DNA of 64,000 nucleotides. Source: Candidatus Rifleibacteriota bacterium. Its GTDB lineage: Bacteria > Muiribacteriota > Ozemobacteria > Ozemobacterales > Ozemobacteraceae. Under the pieces are notes generated by a model. That model worked only from the letters and a program-made list of their open reading frames with translations, did not search any database and was not told where the DNA came from. The stretch is taken from assembly GCA_905236675.1 (NCBI GenBank), contig CAJOND010000008.1:1-64000 (forward strand), written 5' to 3'. A program made the translations under genes and the position numbers. This document shows, piece after piece, positions 39,054 to 48,048 of this stretch (within the stretch, counting starts at the first letter, position 1; every line of letters begins with the position of its first letter).

Positions 39054-41915
39054 TATAACGAAAGTAAGATCATCGCTTAATTCTGCTTCCCCATGGTGTT
39101 CTTTAAAAACATCTAATAGGTTGTTTTTCATATTTTCAGCTGTTGTTGATGGTTGGTCGGTTATAAGTTTGTTAAATTTATTATAACCGAATTCCTCACC
39201 CTGTTGGTTTTCTGCTTCTGGAAAACCATCGGTAAATAATAATAGTGTTTCTCCAAAGTCGATTTTTTCTGATTCAGAAGTATATTTGCAGCGTCTTTTG
39301 GAAGCTCCTAACGGAAAACCAGAAAGATGTGTAGTTCTAGATTTCCCTATTTCTTTTTCTTTTATAATAGGGAAGGGATGTCCAGCGTTACATACTGATA
39401 TTTCCCCTGTTTTTTCATCCAATATTACTGCACAGAAAGTCATGAGCTTTTTCTTGTTTAAAAGCTCATAAATCATTTGGCTTGTTTTGGAGAGTATTTC
39501 ATTAAGGGGAACATTTGTTTTTTTCGCAAATCTGAAAACAGAAGCTTTCACCATAGCTGTTAATAAAGAAGCTGATATTCCATGACCTGTTACATCTCCA
39601 ATAACTATCAAGGCTTTATCTTCTGGTAATTCGATTATATCAGCATAATCGCCACCTAAATTTGCTGCCATTTGGTTATATACAAGACAGTCGTAACCTT
39701 CTAATTTATATTTCCCCGATGGAATCAGACATTGTTGTACTGCACTTGCCAAAATCAAGTCTTTGATTTCTATCATCATCTGATTGAAAGCCTGTCCTAA
39801 AAGACCAAGCTCATCTTTGTTTTCGATCTCTATTGAGGTTTCTGTTTCTCGTTTTCTCAAGGCTACCAAACCTCTATCTAGTTCGTTAACTGGCATAATA
39901 AAGTTTTTTGCTAGTAAGAGACCGGTGAGAACAGAAATTATAAATAATAGAACCATAACAGTATAAATAGCTGAGCGAAGCTTATCTATCTGATTGTCTA
40001 TTTCTGATATTGGATACATCGAAAGGATAAAACAGTTCTTTAAAAGACTACCTGGTGTACATAAACAAAGGTATTTTTCGTTATTATATGTTACATTAGC
40101 TGATTCAATAGTTTTATTTATATTGGAAACATTGATTAAATCCAGTAAGTCATTATTCCCTGAATTATCAGGCACAAACACGTGATTGGTATTATGAAAA
40201 AATAATACTTTAAGATTTGTTTTTCCATAATTATATCTTTGTTTAGTAAGCTCTTTAAAGTATTCTAGGGCACAGTGCTGAGCAGAAGCATTAGATAAAC
40301 AGAAAGATATTGGGTTTGTTTTATCTGGATAATAATTCCACCACCAGTAGGTTTCAGAACCATCAAAATTTAAATAGATTAGTTTATTTGGTCTTTCAAA
40401 GACAGAAGCAAACCCAACTACAGGATTTTCGAATAAATTTCCTACCATAATATCAGACTGGCTAGGTTTTATACCAATAGCTGCTAAACGTTCAGGGCAG
40501 TATTTGTCTAAGCAGAGTATAGACAAGACTTTTCCTATTTTGTTTAACCTTTCATTACTCTCTGAATTTGAAGTAGTATAAATCTGAGTCTGATCTATGT
40601 TACGAATATCGATCCAGTTAAACTGGTATGAGAAATTATCTGTATTTTTTGAAGCAATTTCTGTTAATTTTAAATGAACTTCTTGGGCTGTCGGTGGTTT
40701 TTTCCCGCTAAAACTTTTTAAATAAGTATCTAGTTTATGAAATCCATTAATCAACTCCTCTTCATTTTTTTTGTAATCAGAATCTATTTTTGTTAGAATA
40801 TCCTGCATTCCTTTTAAAACATCATTTTCAATTGCTAATCTATGATCGTTTAAACTGACATAAGATAATATCCAGATGCTTAATGCTGGCATATATACGG
40901 CAAGTGCAAAAAGAAAGACAAGCTTGTATCTAATAGAAATAAACATTCCTGTATTACTTGCAATATTTCTAAAAAAGAAAAGTGTAGATATAACAAGAAG
41001 AATAATAAAAATAGCTACAGATATTAATAAATTAATTAAATATTTATTTTGATAATCGACTTTTTGTCCTAGTAATAATTTATAATTATCTGAAATGAAT
41101 CCTTTCCAAACCATATTGTCTCGGTAAAAACCATTTAGAAATTTCTCTGTTTCGGTTTCTGTAAAAGATATTTCTTTGTGCCCTAAAGTAGGAGTCTTTC
41201 TTTGACGAGTTTCTAAATTATAAAGAATGATGGGTTGTTCTTCGGTAGCGTAGTCTTTTATTTTTGCCTCTATAAGTTCTAAGCTGGTTCTTTTATATTC
41301 AACAAATATTATTATTCCGTTTTGATTGTCTTTAGCGTTTTTAAAATAAAATAATCCTGTTTTTCCTAGGCTTGAAGTTGTTATACAATTCTCAGAATAA
41401 TCTACCAAATGCCCAATATTGAATTCTTTGCCTAATACTAATGCTTGGTCAGATCTTCTTTCTTTGTAGTGAGCATTGGGTAATTTATGTATTTCTTTCC
41501 AGGCATAGGTGAAAAACCTTTGTTCGTAATCTAATAGGTCTTTAGGGTTTAATAGTTGGGCTTCCTTATTGAAAAGTGCACAGCGAATATTTTCGCCTAA
41601 AGAAATATTGAAACTATTAATAATATTTGTAACATCAGTATTTGTTAGAACTATTCCTTTTTCGTTTTTTCTATTTTCTGCAAAGGGTAAAAGATTGTTT
41701 GCCAGTTTCTTAAAATATGGCTGAAAATAGTCTAAAGCTGTAGTTTTAGCCATAAAATCTGTTGCTCTCTCTGAGATTCTGGCTTTTGTTTGTTCTATGT
41801 TTATATTTTTATCTATATTTAAAACAATAATATAAAGAGTCAACCCAAATACCAAGGGTAGCAAAATCAATATAAAATAGCTTGGGAAGGTTTTTGCCAG
41901 GTTGATTCTATCCAT
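39024..41915 (-). CDS. Membrane sensor with HAMP and SpoIIE/RsbU PP2C-type phosphatase domain (paralogue of the convergent gene)
   Basis: MAANLGGDYADIIELPEDKALIVIGDVTGHGISASLLTAMVKAS; NAGHPFPI. Confidence 0.93.
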   Translation of the reverse strand: MDRINLAKTFPSYFILILLPLVFGLTLYIIVLNIDKNINIEQTKARISERATDFMAKTTALDYFQPYFKKLANNLLPFAENRKNEKGIVLTNTDVTNIINSFNISLGENIRCALFNKEAQLLNPKDLLDYEQRFFTYAWKEIHKLPNAHYKERRSDQALVLGKEFNIGHLVDYSENCITTSSLGKTGLFYFKNAKDNQNGIIIFVEYKRTSLELIEAKIKDYATEEQPIILYNLETRQRKTPTLGHKEISFTETETEKFLNGFYRDNMVWKGFISDNYKLLLGQKVDYQNKYLINLLISVAIFIILLVISTLFFFRNIASNTGMFISIRYKLVFLFALAVYMPALSIWILSYVSLNDHRLAIENDVLKGMQDILTKIDSDYKKNEEELINGFHKLDTYLKSFSGKKPPTAQEVHLKLTEIASKNTDNFSYQFNWIDIRNIDQTQIYTTSNSESNERLNKIGKVLSILCLDKYCPERLAAIGIKPSQSDIMVGNLFENPVVGFASVFERPNKLIYLNFDGSETYWWWNYYPDKTNPISFCLSNASAQHCALEYFKELTKQRYNYGKTNLKVLFFHNTNHVFVPDNSGNNDLLDLINVSNINKTIESANVTYNNEKYLCLCTPGSLLKNCFILSMYPISEIDNQIDKLRSAIYTVMVLLFIISVLTGLLLAKNFIMPVNELDRGLVALRKRETETSIEIENKDELGLLGQAFNQMMIEIKDLILASAVQQCLIPSGKYKLEGYDCLVYNQMAANLGGDYADIIELPEDKALIVIGDVTGHGISASLLTAMVKASVFRFAKKTNVPLNEILSKTSQMIYELLNKKKLMTFCAVILDEKTGEISVCNAGHPFPIIKEKEIGKSRTTHLSGFPLGASKRRCKYTSESEKIDFGETLLLFTDGFPEAENQQGEEFGYNKFNKLITDQPSTTAENMKNNLLDVFKEHHGEAELSDDLTFVILRRKPLQDC

Positions 41916-42212
41916 ATTTCTCTATAAAAATAATAGCATAATGATTTTTTTTGAGCAATTCTATTATTTTCAAAAACTTGTAACTGAAAGCGGAAAGATA
42001 TAAGACCAAAAACGGAGATTGAAGAAGAAAGGATTAGGGCGTAGAGAGGATGGAGAAAGGGAATTGAAAGATGAGAAATGAAAGATGAAAGATGGAAGAT
42101 TGAAGATGGAAGAGAGATGAGATCGAAAGAGCGGATGAGGCTAAAGCCTCTTAGAGATGAGAGCCAAAAGCTTCCAGCCTTGTGGTGAGTCACTAACCAA
42201 GATGCTGCCCCA

Positions 42213-42255
42213 CGATAGTGGGGAAGCTGGCGAGCGAAGCGAGACTGAAGTGGGA
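42213..42255. repeat. REP-like hairpin repeat (GGGGAAGCTGGCGAGCGAAGCGAGACTGAAGTGGG), copy 1
   Basis: Similar to reverse complement of 50420-50465. Confidence 0.55.
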
Positions 42256-42413
42256 GCAATGCAAAGCCTGACACCCTTCCTTGAGGAGGGGCTTTAGATC
42301 CATCGACCAAAGCAATCTTTAAGAAAATTCAAACAATCACACCAAGAGCCGAAGGCTCTGAACCATCACACCAATCATAACCTAAAAAATAGATTGCAAG
42401 GCAAAGTTTCACG

Positions 42414-42456
42414 TAAAAAAAAAGACTTAGGTTATAAAACCTAAGTCTTTTTTTTA
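42414..42456 (-). terminator. Intrinsic terminator downstream of pnp
   Basis: GACTTAGGTT (42424-42433) / AACCTAAGTC (42438-42447) flanked by A and T runs. Confidence 0.88.
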
Positions 42457-42472
42457 TGGTCTAAGGTTTAAA

Positions 42473-44590
42473 TCAAGCTTGAGTTTCTTCTAAGGCTGCT
42501 TTTCTAGAAAGGTTGACTCTGCCTTGAGCGTCAATTTCTATACATTTAACCTTTACTTCGTCACCAATGTTTACAACGTCTTCAACCTTGTTTACACGGC
42601 GATTTTCAAGCTGGCTTATATGTACAAGTCCTTCAATACCAGGAAGAATTTCAACAAAAGCACCAAAATTCATAATGCGTTTTACTGTTCCAATATAAAT
42701 TTTGCCTACTTCTGCATCATCTGTTACCTGATGAACCATATTAACAGCTTTGTCATTAGCAGCTGCATCTGGACTCATAATAACTACTTTACCATCATCG
42801 GTAACTTCAATCTGAGCACCAGAATCTTCTGTGATCTTACGAATCATCTTACCGCCTGGTCCTATAACATTCTTAATCTTGTCTGGATTAATGGTCATAG
42901 TAACGATACGTGGAGCATACTGAGAGAGAGTCTTTCTTGGTTCGCTCAAGACTTCCATCATCTTGCCAAGAATATACATACGACCATCTCTAGCTTGTCT
43001 TAATGCGGTTCTCATAATATCAAGAGTTACACCAATAATCTTAATATCCATTTGGAGAGCATTAACACCATGTTCTGTACCAGCTACCTTGAAATCCATA
43101 TCGCCGAAGTGGTCTTCGTCGCCAAGAATGTCGCTCAATACTGTGAAACTGTCGCCTTCTTTAATGAGACCCATTGCAATACCTGCAACTGGAGCTTTTA
43201 TCGGAACACCAGCATCCATAAGAGCTAGACAGCCAGAACATACAGAAGCCATTGAAGAACTGCCGTTACTAGACATGATTTCAGAAACTACACGAATTGT
43301 GTATGGAAATTCTTCTTCGGATGGAATAACTTGCCTGAGAGCTCTTTCTGCAAGAGCACCATGACCTATTTCACGGCGACCAGGTCCACGCATTGGTTTG
43401 CATTCACCTGTTGAGAATGGTGGGAAGTTATAGTGAAGGATGAATCTTTTCTTGGTTTCGTCATCAAGACCGTCAATGACTTGTGAATCAGCATTGGCAC
43501 CAAGAGTGCAAACGCCGAGTGATTGAGTCTGACCACGTTTGAAGATTGCAGAACCATGAGTGCGTGGTAATATGCCAGTGTAGCAGGTAATTGGTCTTAT
43601 ATCAAATACTCTGCGACCGTCAATTCTTCTGCCTTCTTCAAGAATCATTCTGCGCATTTCTGCCTGAAGTCTATTTTCTAGAATTGCATGAGCAGCTGGG
43701 AATTTTTCAGTTCCAACTTCTTCACCTAACTTTTCGTTAAGTCTAGCTGCTAGATTTTCATTTAGAAGTCTTAGTTTTTCAACTCTGGCGGTTTTTTCTG
43801 CTGTGTTGAGGCAGTCTTTTAAATCATCCATAAGAGTATTAACGACTTCTTCACATTCTGGTTCTGGATCAGGTTCTGGAACAGCTGTCTTTTCTTTGCC
43901 ACAGCGGCTTGCTAATTCTTTTTGAGCATGAGCAAGTTTTTTGATATTTTCATGAGCAAAGCCAAGAGCTTCGATTAATTCTTCTTCTGAAACTTCAGAA
44001 GAACCAGATTCAACCATTGTGATTGCCTGTTCAGTACCTGCAACAGTCATATCTATGGTGCTGTTTTCTAGAGAGGCTGGTGATGGGTTGATTACCAACT
44101 GACCGTTAATTTTTCCAACTCTTACAGCAGCTACAGCGTCAACTATAGGAACTTCAGAAATCATGAATGCTGCACTTGCGGCATTGATTGCTAGTATGTC
44201 TACTGGATTAACTTTATCGTATGAAAGAACATAAACTGCAACCTGTAAATCGTTGTGGTAGTTCTTTGGGAACATTGGGCGGAGAGGTCTGTCGATAAGT
44301 CGGCTAGAAAGGATTTCTTTTGTTGTAGCGCGACCTTCTCTTTTGAAGAAACCGCCTGGAATTTTACCGGCTGCATAGGCTTTTTCAATATAGTCAACTG
44401 TTAATGGAAGAAAATCATTTCCTTCTTTTGGTTCTTTGCTGGCTACTACTGCTGCAAATACAACAGAATCACCCGAACGAACAGTAACAGCACCAGAAGC
44501 CTGTTCTGCAAGTATTCCTGTTTCAAAAACTACGCTCTGAGCATTTTGAGCATTAAGATCACAAGAAACTATTTCGTAAGTATTTTCCAT
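42473..44590 (-). CDS. pnp: Polynucleotide phosphorylase
   Basis: RNase PH domains, KH motif VIGPGGKMIRKITEDSGAQIEV, S1 domain GAFVEILPGIEGLVHISQL. Confidence 0.98.
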   Translation of the reverse strand: MENTYEIVSCDLNAQNAQSVVFETGILAEQASGAVTVRSGDSVVFAAVVASKEPKEGNDFLPLTVDYIEKAYAAGKIPGGFFKREGRATTKEILSSRLIDRPLRPMFPKNYHNDLQVAVYVLSYDKVNPVDILAINAASAAFMISEVPIVDAVAAVRVGKINGQLVINPSPASLENSTIDMTVAGTEQAITMVESGSSEVSEEELIEALGFAHENIKKLAHAQKELASRCGKEKTAVPEPDPEPECEEVVNTLMDDLKDCLNTAEKTARVEKLRLLNENLAARLNEKLGEEVGTEKFPAAHAILENRLQAEMRRMILEEGRRIDGRRVFDIRPITCYTGILPRTHGSAIFKRGQTQSLGVCTLGANADSQVIDGLDDETKKRFILHYNFPPFSTGECKPMRGPGRREIGHGALAERALRQVIPSEEEFPYTIRVVSEIMSSNGSSSMASVCSGCLALMDAGVPIKAPVAGIAMGLIKEGDSFTVLSDILGDEDHFGDMDFKVAGTEHGVNALQMDIKIIGVTLDIMRTALRQARDGRMYILGKMMEVLSEPRKTLSQYAPRIVTMTINPDKIKNVIGPGGKMIRKITEDSGAQIEVTDDGKVVIMSPDAAANDKAVNMVHQVTDDAEVGKIYIGTVKRIMNFGAFVEILPGIEGLVHISQLENRRVNKVEDVVNIGDEVKVKCIEIDAQGRVNLSRKAALEETQA

Positions 44591-44605
44591 TACAACCTCT
44601 TATAA

Positions 44606-44875
44606 TTAGCGACGTAAGCCGAGCTTTTGGATTAAAGAAACATAGCGTTCTGCATTCTTGTTCTTCAGATAAGCAAGATGGCGTTTACGAGCACCAATCA
44701 TTTTTAATAGACCACGGCGAGAAGCATGATCTTTTGGATTCTTTTCGAAATGTTTAGAAAGATTGTTGATTCTTTCGGTAAGGATAGCGATCTGAACTTC
44801 TGGAGAACCAGTATCTTTTTCAGACTGCTGATAGGTTTCAATAACCTTTGCTTTACTTTCTTTTGTGATAGACAT
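44606..44875 (-). CDS. rpsO: 30S ribosomal protein S15 (start corrected to 44875)
   Basis: [43 protein letters not shown]...; AAAGGAGAT upstream of ATG. Confidence 0.97.
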   Translation of the reverse strand: MSITKESKAKVIETYQQSEKDTGSPEVQIAILTERINNLSKHFEKNPKDHASRRGLLKMIGARKRHLAYLKNKNAERYVSLIQKLGLRR

Positions 44876-45199
44876 TTTTTTATCTCCTTTATATTTAGTT
44901 GCAAAACCAAGTATTGACATAATGGGTACAACCCTAGTAATGCATACATAAGTCAGTATAGCACATTTGAAATGAAATTTAAACCATTATTTTATCTGTG
45001 TTAAGGAAAAAGGGAAGAGCCAAGCGAAGCTTGGCGTGATTGGTGGTGAGTGATGAGTTGAGAAATGAAAGATGAAAGATATAAGAAGAGCAAGAGAGTG
45101 AACGAGGCTAATGCCTCTTAGAGCAGAGAGCATATGAGCGGAGAGATGAAAATTGAGAATTGAGAGATGGATTGCTATGCAGTCTAGCGACTGCTCGCA

Positions 45200-45379
45200 G
45201 AGGCTGTGCTAAAATTAATTTTTAAGTCCAAATTAGATTGTGCTAATTGCCTACACATTTGTCATAAAAAGTATAGCGTATGGGCTTTAGCCCTGAAAGC
45301 TATACGTTTATGACAATGGGTAGGCTTCAAACAAATAAATACTGATTTTTCATCAAATTACGAGTTTTAGCACAGCCTC
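45200..45379. mobile_element. MITE-like element, 180 bp, 15-bp perfect TIRs, 5-bp TSD (TCGCA)
   Basis: GAGGCTGTGCTAAAA ... TTTTAGCACAGCCTC; TCGCA at 45195-45199 and 45380-45384; internal long imperfect hairpin. Confidence 0.75.
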
Positions 45380-45481
45380 TCGCAATGACGGAATTAATTT
45401 AAGGTGTAGAGCAAGAGAGTTGAAAACTGAAAATTGAAAGATGTTGAATTCAAAGTGTTTTGACGGAATTAATAAATAAAT

Positions 45482-45538
45482 CTCTAAAAACCAGAATCAC
45501 AAGGTTCTGAAAGAACCTTGTGATTCTGGTTTTTAGAG
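45482..45538 (-). terminator. Perfect 26-bp stem-loop downstream of RNA methyltransferase gene
   Basis: CTCTAAAAACCAGAATCACAAGGTTC-TGAAA-GAACCTTGTGATTCTGGTTTTTAGAG. Confidence 0.8.
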
Positions 45539-45553
45539 TGTAGTGTTTGTTGG

Positions 45554-46846
45554 TTATTGTCCTCTGGTGAAAACACCTAAGGTTTCCATGTGGTAAGTGC
45601 CTGGGAATAAATCGAATGAATATACTTTTTCTAATTTATAACCCATCTGTTTTAGTGCTTTTGCATCACGTCTAAAGGTCATTGGGTTGCAGGACAGATA
45701 AGTTATCATTTTAGGTTTAATTCCGGAAAGACCTCTTGTAACTCTTTGAGAAATGCCTGTTCTTGGCGGATTAAGATGAAGTGCTGCTATAACACCTTTT
45801 GTTATAGGTGTGTTGAATATGGCTTCAGCTTTTTTACAGATGAAGTTGATTTTTGATGAACTTCTTGTTTTTTGATGAGCTAAAGCATCTTGGAATGAAG
45901 ATACGTTGCATTCAACAGCATAAACTTCTTCGAACATTGATTCTAATAAAAATGTCTGAGTTCCGCAGCCACAATAGAGGTCTAGAAACTTACCTTTGTG
46001 CTGATAGGCAGCATAAGTAGATATAAGGGTGTGAAGTATGGCTTCAGCCCCTTCTATATTGTTTTGGAAAAATGAATTGGGAGAAACACGCCAATTACGG
46101 TTCATGAAAAAGAAGGGTTTCTTTTCACGCATTTGAGTTAAAAGGTTCCCTACTTCTGCGTAAACTTCTAGTCGGCTTAAGCTTTCATTATCGTCAAAGA
46201 ATTTTTTGAATGGTGCCAAAGCTTCTTCGCTACTGGTAGGAATTTTTAAAGCAAAGGTACAATGTTGCTGTTCTCCTAAAGTTCTAACTGTAATGGTATG
46301 AATATTTTCAAGTGTTTCACGGTTTTCTGGCTTATTGGCAAATTCCAAAAGTTTGTCGTAGAGGATCATGTTTTCGTAACATTGAACAATACAGCCTTTT
46401 AATGGAACAACATCATGAGAATTGTATGAATAATTTCCTAGAATTACGCTTCCATCTTCATGAAAAGCTACTTTTAATTCCATTTTGTTTCTATAACCGC
46501 GCATAGGAAGAGGTTCCATAGGATATACTCTTTGTGGATTCAAGGCCTTTGTTATAAAATTAAGAATATTTTCTTTTTCGCTTCTTTGGGTTTCTGGATG
46601 CATTTCTTGCCAATGACAGCCACCACATTTTGGAAAATTGGGGCAGGGCGATTTCCTTCTATAAGGAGATGGTTCAACGATTTCTGTGATTTTAGCTCTA
46701 ATATAATCAGGTTTTTCGTCTACGACTTCTATTTTTATTTTATCGCCTGGAACAGCATAAGGAACAAAAACAACTTTGCCATTTAAGTGAGCAAGAGAAT
46801 CGATACCATAAGTCATTTTTTCTATGGTTACTATATTATCTTCCAT
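45554..46846 (-). CDS. TrmA/RumA-family class I SAM-dependent RNA (uracil-5-) methyltransferase
   Basis: TRAM-like N-terminus; CPNFPKCGGCHWQ; FLDLYCGCGTQTF; LNPPRTGI; YLSCNPMTFRRD. Confidence 0.92.
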   Translation of the reverse strand: MEDNIVTIEKMTYGIDSLAHLNGKVVFVPYAVPGDKIKIEVVDEKPDYIRAKITEIVEPSPYRRKSPCPNFPKCGGCHWQEMHPETQRSEKENILNFITKALNPQRVYPMEPLPMRGYRNKMELKVAFHEDGSVILGNYSYNSHDVVPLKGCIVQCYENMILYDKLLEFANKPENRETLENIHTITVRTLGEQQHCTFALKIPTSSEEALAPFKKFFDDNESLSRLEVYAEVGNLLTQMREKKPFFFMNRNWRVSPNSFFQNNIEGAEAILHTLISTYAAYQHKGKFLDLYCGCGTQTFLLESMFEEVYAVECNVSSFQDALAHQKTRSSSKINFICKKAEAIFNTPITKGVIAALHLNPPRTGISQRVTRGLSGIKPKMITYLSCNPMTFRRDAKALKQMGYKLEKVYSFDLFPGTYHMETLGVFTRGQ

Positions 46847-47040
46847 TACAATCCTTCTTAGTGTAAATAAAATTATTAATTAGGTTAGTAGATAAGTCAC
46901 AACAAAAATCAAAAATAATTCTTTAAATTTTGGTTCTTCAGGTAATTATAATCTATATTACTTGATAAATAAGTATTTTTGAAATTTGATCTGGGTCTGT
47001 TACTAAATCTTAGATGCGATTTAGATTAATAAAATCAACC

Positions 47041-47067
47041 GAAAAGAAAGCACAATTCTTTCTTTTC
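47041..47067. terminator. Perfect inverted repeat, possible terminator
   Basis: GAAAAGAAAG / CTTTCTTTTC, 7-nt loop. Confidence 0.45.
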
Positions 47068-47119
47068 TAGAGGTAAATTACAGCATTAAAGAATATTTGT
47101 CAAATTATTTAGATTTGTT

Positions 47120-47956
47120 TTATTTCTTGAAGCGTTCGGACTTCAAAACTTCCATTGTAGCTAATTGTTCTTCCTTGTCTGATTGAGGCAAGAAAATGGC
47201 ATCGTTATAGTTGTCAGTATCTGTTGTTTTATAAGTGTAGACTTTTTTATTCTTAGTTACATCCTGCCAGATGTTTTCATAAGAAGTAATAATCGTAAAG
47301 TTTTCTGGAGTTTTGATTTCCAGGCTAATCTTTTCAAAATCAACAGGGAAAAGGCCCCATTTTGATACTAATGGACCTATCTGGAAGCGCTTACCATATC
47401 TATCGTTAGATTTGAAAAAGCGTAAAAATGAGTTTGCCAAATCTTGTCCTTTAGATTTGGCAGATTTTTTTACATCTATGACTCCGCCTGATTTTTCTTC
47501 TTCTTCCATCTTTTTTATAGATTTGCGAACGGCGTCTATGCTATAGAGAATAGATACATCAGCTTTCATTTCAAGCTTTATTTCTTCATTAGGTTTGAGT
47601 GAAAAACTGTATCGGGGTTGTTCAGGGTCGTATTTAAAAGGTTTGTTGTTAATTTTTATATTTATATTATTAATGTTCATAGGATAAAGAATTCTAAATT
47701 TTATTGAACTAGAAATATCTTTATCAGAAATATTAGCTAAAACAGCTTTGAGATCAGTTGATGCATGGTCACCTTCTATTATTGCTTTTGCCTGACAATC
47801 TTTAACTTTAAAATATTGTGAATATTCTTTTTCTATTACGATTTCAGGAAAACGTGGCAGAAGATTATGCTCGGTAGCATTTGCTAAAGATGAAATAAAT
47901 AGACAGATATAAATATATGTAAAAATTGCAAATAATTTGCAGATGTTTCTTTTCAT
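47120..47956 (-). CDS. Secreted uncharacterised protein (start re-assigned from 48082)
   Basis: Signal peptide MKRNICKLFAIFTYIYICLFISSLANA; RBS AAGGGGAAAAG before ATG at 47954-47956. Confidence 0.7.
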   Translation of the reverse strand: MKRNICKLFAIFTYIYICLFISSLANATEHNLLPRFPEIVIEKEYSQYFKVKDCQAKAIIEGDHASTDLKAVLANISDKDISSSIKFRILYPMNINNINIKINNKPFKYDPEQPRYSFSLKPNEEIKLEMKADVSILYSIDAVRKSIKKMEEEEKSGGVIDVKKSAKSKGQDLANSFLRFFKSNDRYGKRFQIGPLVSKWGLFPVDFEKISLEIKTPENFTIITSYENIWQDVTKNKKVYTYKTTDTDNYNDAIFLPQSDKEEQLATMEVLKSERFKK

Positions 47957-48048
47957 TCTTTTCCCCTTATAAGATAATAAAATTATATTGCTAGAATATA
48001 AATTTGTCAAAACTATGGAACTTTTAGGAAAATTACTATAAAATAAAA

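Noticed and set aside
41867-42310. ORF 41867..42310 (-)
   Set aside because: Runs through the intergenic REP/short-word repeat block and overlaps the phosphatase gene start; sequence resembles translated repeat DNA.
42404-42420. Second possible parS-like site (AGTTTCACGTAAAAAA)
   Set aside because: Only about 13/16 match and the right half-site is not palindromic; sits in the A-run of the pnp terminator.
42524-43557. ORFs antisense to pnp (42524..43003, 42963..43364, 43366..43557)
   Set aside because: Shadow ORFs opposite or in alternate frame to a strongly supported housekeeping gene.
44876-44920. N-terminal extension of rpsO ([15 protein letters not shown])
   Set aside because: Overlaps the AAAGGAGAT ribosome-binding site; S15 starts MSITKESK at 44875.
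45200-45379. tRNA or riboswitch interpretation of the folded intergenic sequence
   Set aside because: Perfect terminal inverted repeats plus target-site duplication fit a MITE better; no cloverleaf or known aptamer core recognised.
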